DNA of 42,787 nt from Mycobacterium sp. 852002-51163_SCH5372311. GTDB lineage: Bacteria > Actinomycetota > Actinomycetes > Mycobacteriales > Mycobacteriaceae. The stretch spans positions 1-42,787 of the forward strand of contig NZ_LZIJ01000021.1 in the NCBI RefSeq assembly GCF_001667115.1, written 5' to 3'. The notes beneath the pieces are model-generated. The model worked only from the letters and a program-made list of their open reading frames with translations. It was not told the DNA's origin and ran no database searches. Both the position numbers and the translations under genes were made by a program. Positions 42,665 to 42,787 of this stretch are shown one piece after another. Numbering within the stretch: the stretch's first letter is position 1; every line of letters begins with the position of its first letter.

Positions 42665-42787
42665 AACTTGTTGAATTCTCCCAGGGGATTGTGGTCTGCA
42701 GCCATAATCTCTGAGGCGGTGACCGGTATTGGCTCGTTTCACACCTGTCACTCCTGTGGGTTGACTTTCTTTGGGCTTGCCGGCCGG

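Overview
The window is high-GC DNA from a slow-growing-type Mycobacterium, judged by gene content and synteny. From about 24.2 kb to the right end it matches, in reverse orientation, the M. tuberculosis H37Rv block Rv0566c-Rv0551c as I remember it: YajQ-family protein, Baeyer-Villiger-type monooxygenase, gpsA/gpdA1, htpX, grcC1, menJ, salicylate-inducible methyltransferase, DUF732 protein, menG, mgtA, DUF3592 protein, menD, bpoC, menC, amidohydrolase, fadD8. The left half carries other mycobacterial genes (lpqN, galactose genes, a CYP125-like P450, lipoproteins, a mycofactocin-type SDR, a LigD-like polymerase domain). No species is claimed.

Layout. 0-4.5 kb: lpqN, a DDN-like flavin/F420 reductase, then a translationally coupled minus-strand operon galT-galK-Mut7-C RNase. 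4.6-7.3 kb: two DUF5994 proteins, a small basic protein, a cold-shock protein and a membrane protein. 7.3-9.8 kb: CYP125-like P450 followed by an FAD monooxygenase. 9.8-14.1 kb: signalling cluster of a class III nucleotidyl cyclase, divergent from a degenerate HD-GYP/LuxR regulator followed by an ABCG-type exporter. 14.1-19.7 kb: frameshifted amidase, lipoprotein, NHEJ-type polymerase domain, SDR, small lipoprotein and a secreted protein with three CGPGNWW repeats. 19.7-24.3 kb: accessory region with a gene-poor stretch, a Phd/zeta toxin-antitoxin pair, a DUF4333 lipoprotein, an A+T-rich HEPN-domain gene and a frameshifted excisionase-like gene, ending at tRNA-Tyr. 24.3-42.4 kb: conserved menaquinone/lipid block, interrupted at 27.4-28.3 kb by a HicB-like antitoxin gene, a 115-bp tandem duplication and an orphan XRE regulator.

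How genes work together. menD, menC, menG, grcC1 and menJ supply head-group and side-chain steps of menaquinone synthesis. bpoC lies between menC and menD, where some bacteria have menH. grcC1 and menJ are divergent with only 21 bp between start codons, and their -10-like hexamers overlap. Many genes here have a TANNNT-type -10 hexamer 6-8 nt before the start codon, which suggests widespread leaderless transcription.

Other structure. Three copies of a roughly 60-bp palindrome built on GAGCAGACGCAAAA lie at gene ends, and one supplies the C-terminus and stop of the cyclase. Two bipartite elements (33.6 and 42.5 kb) consist of three 20-bp units facing three inverted 20-bp units. The best candidates for new biology are the HEPN/excisionase remnant beside tRNA-Tyr, the Phd-zeta pair, the 20-bp-phased elements and the face-to-face grcC1/menJ promoters.
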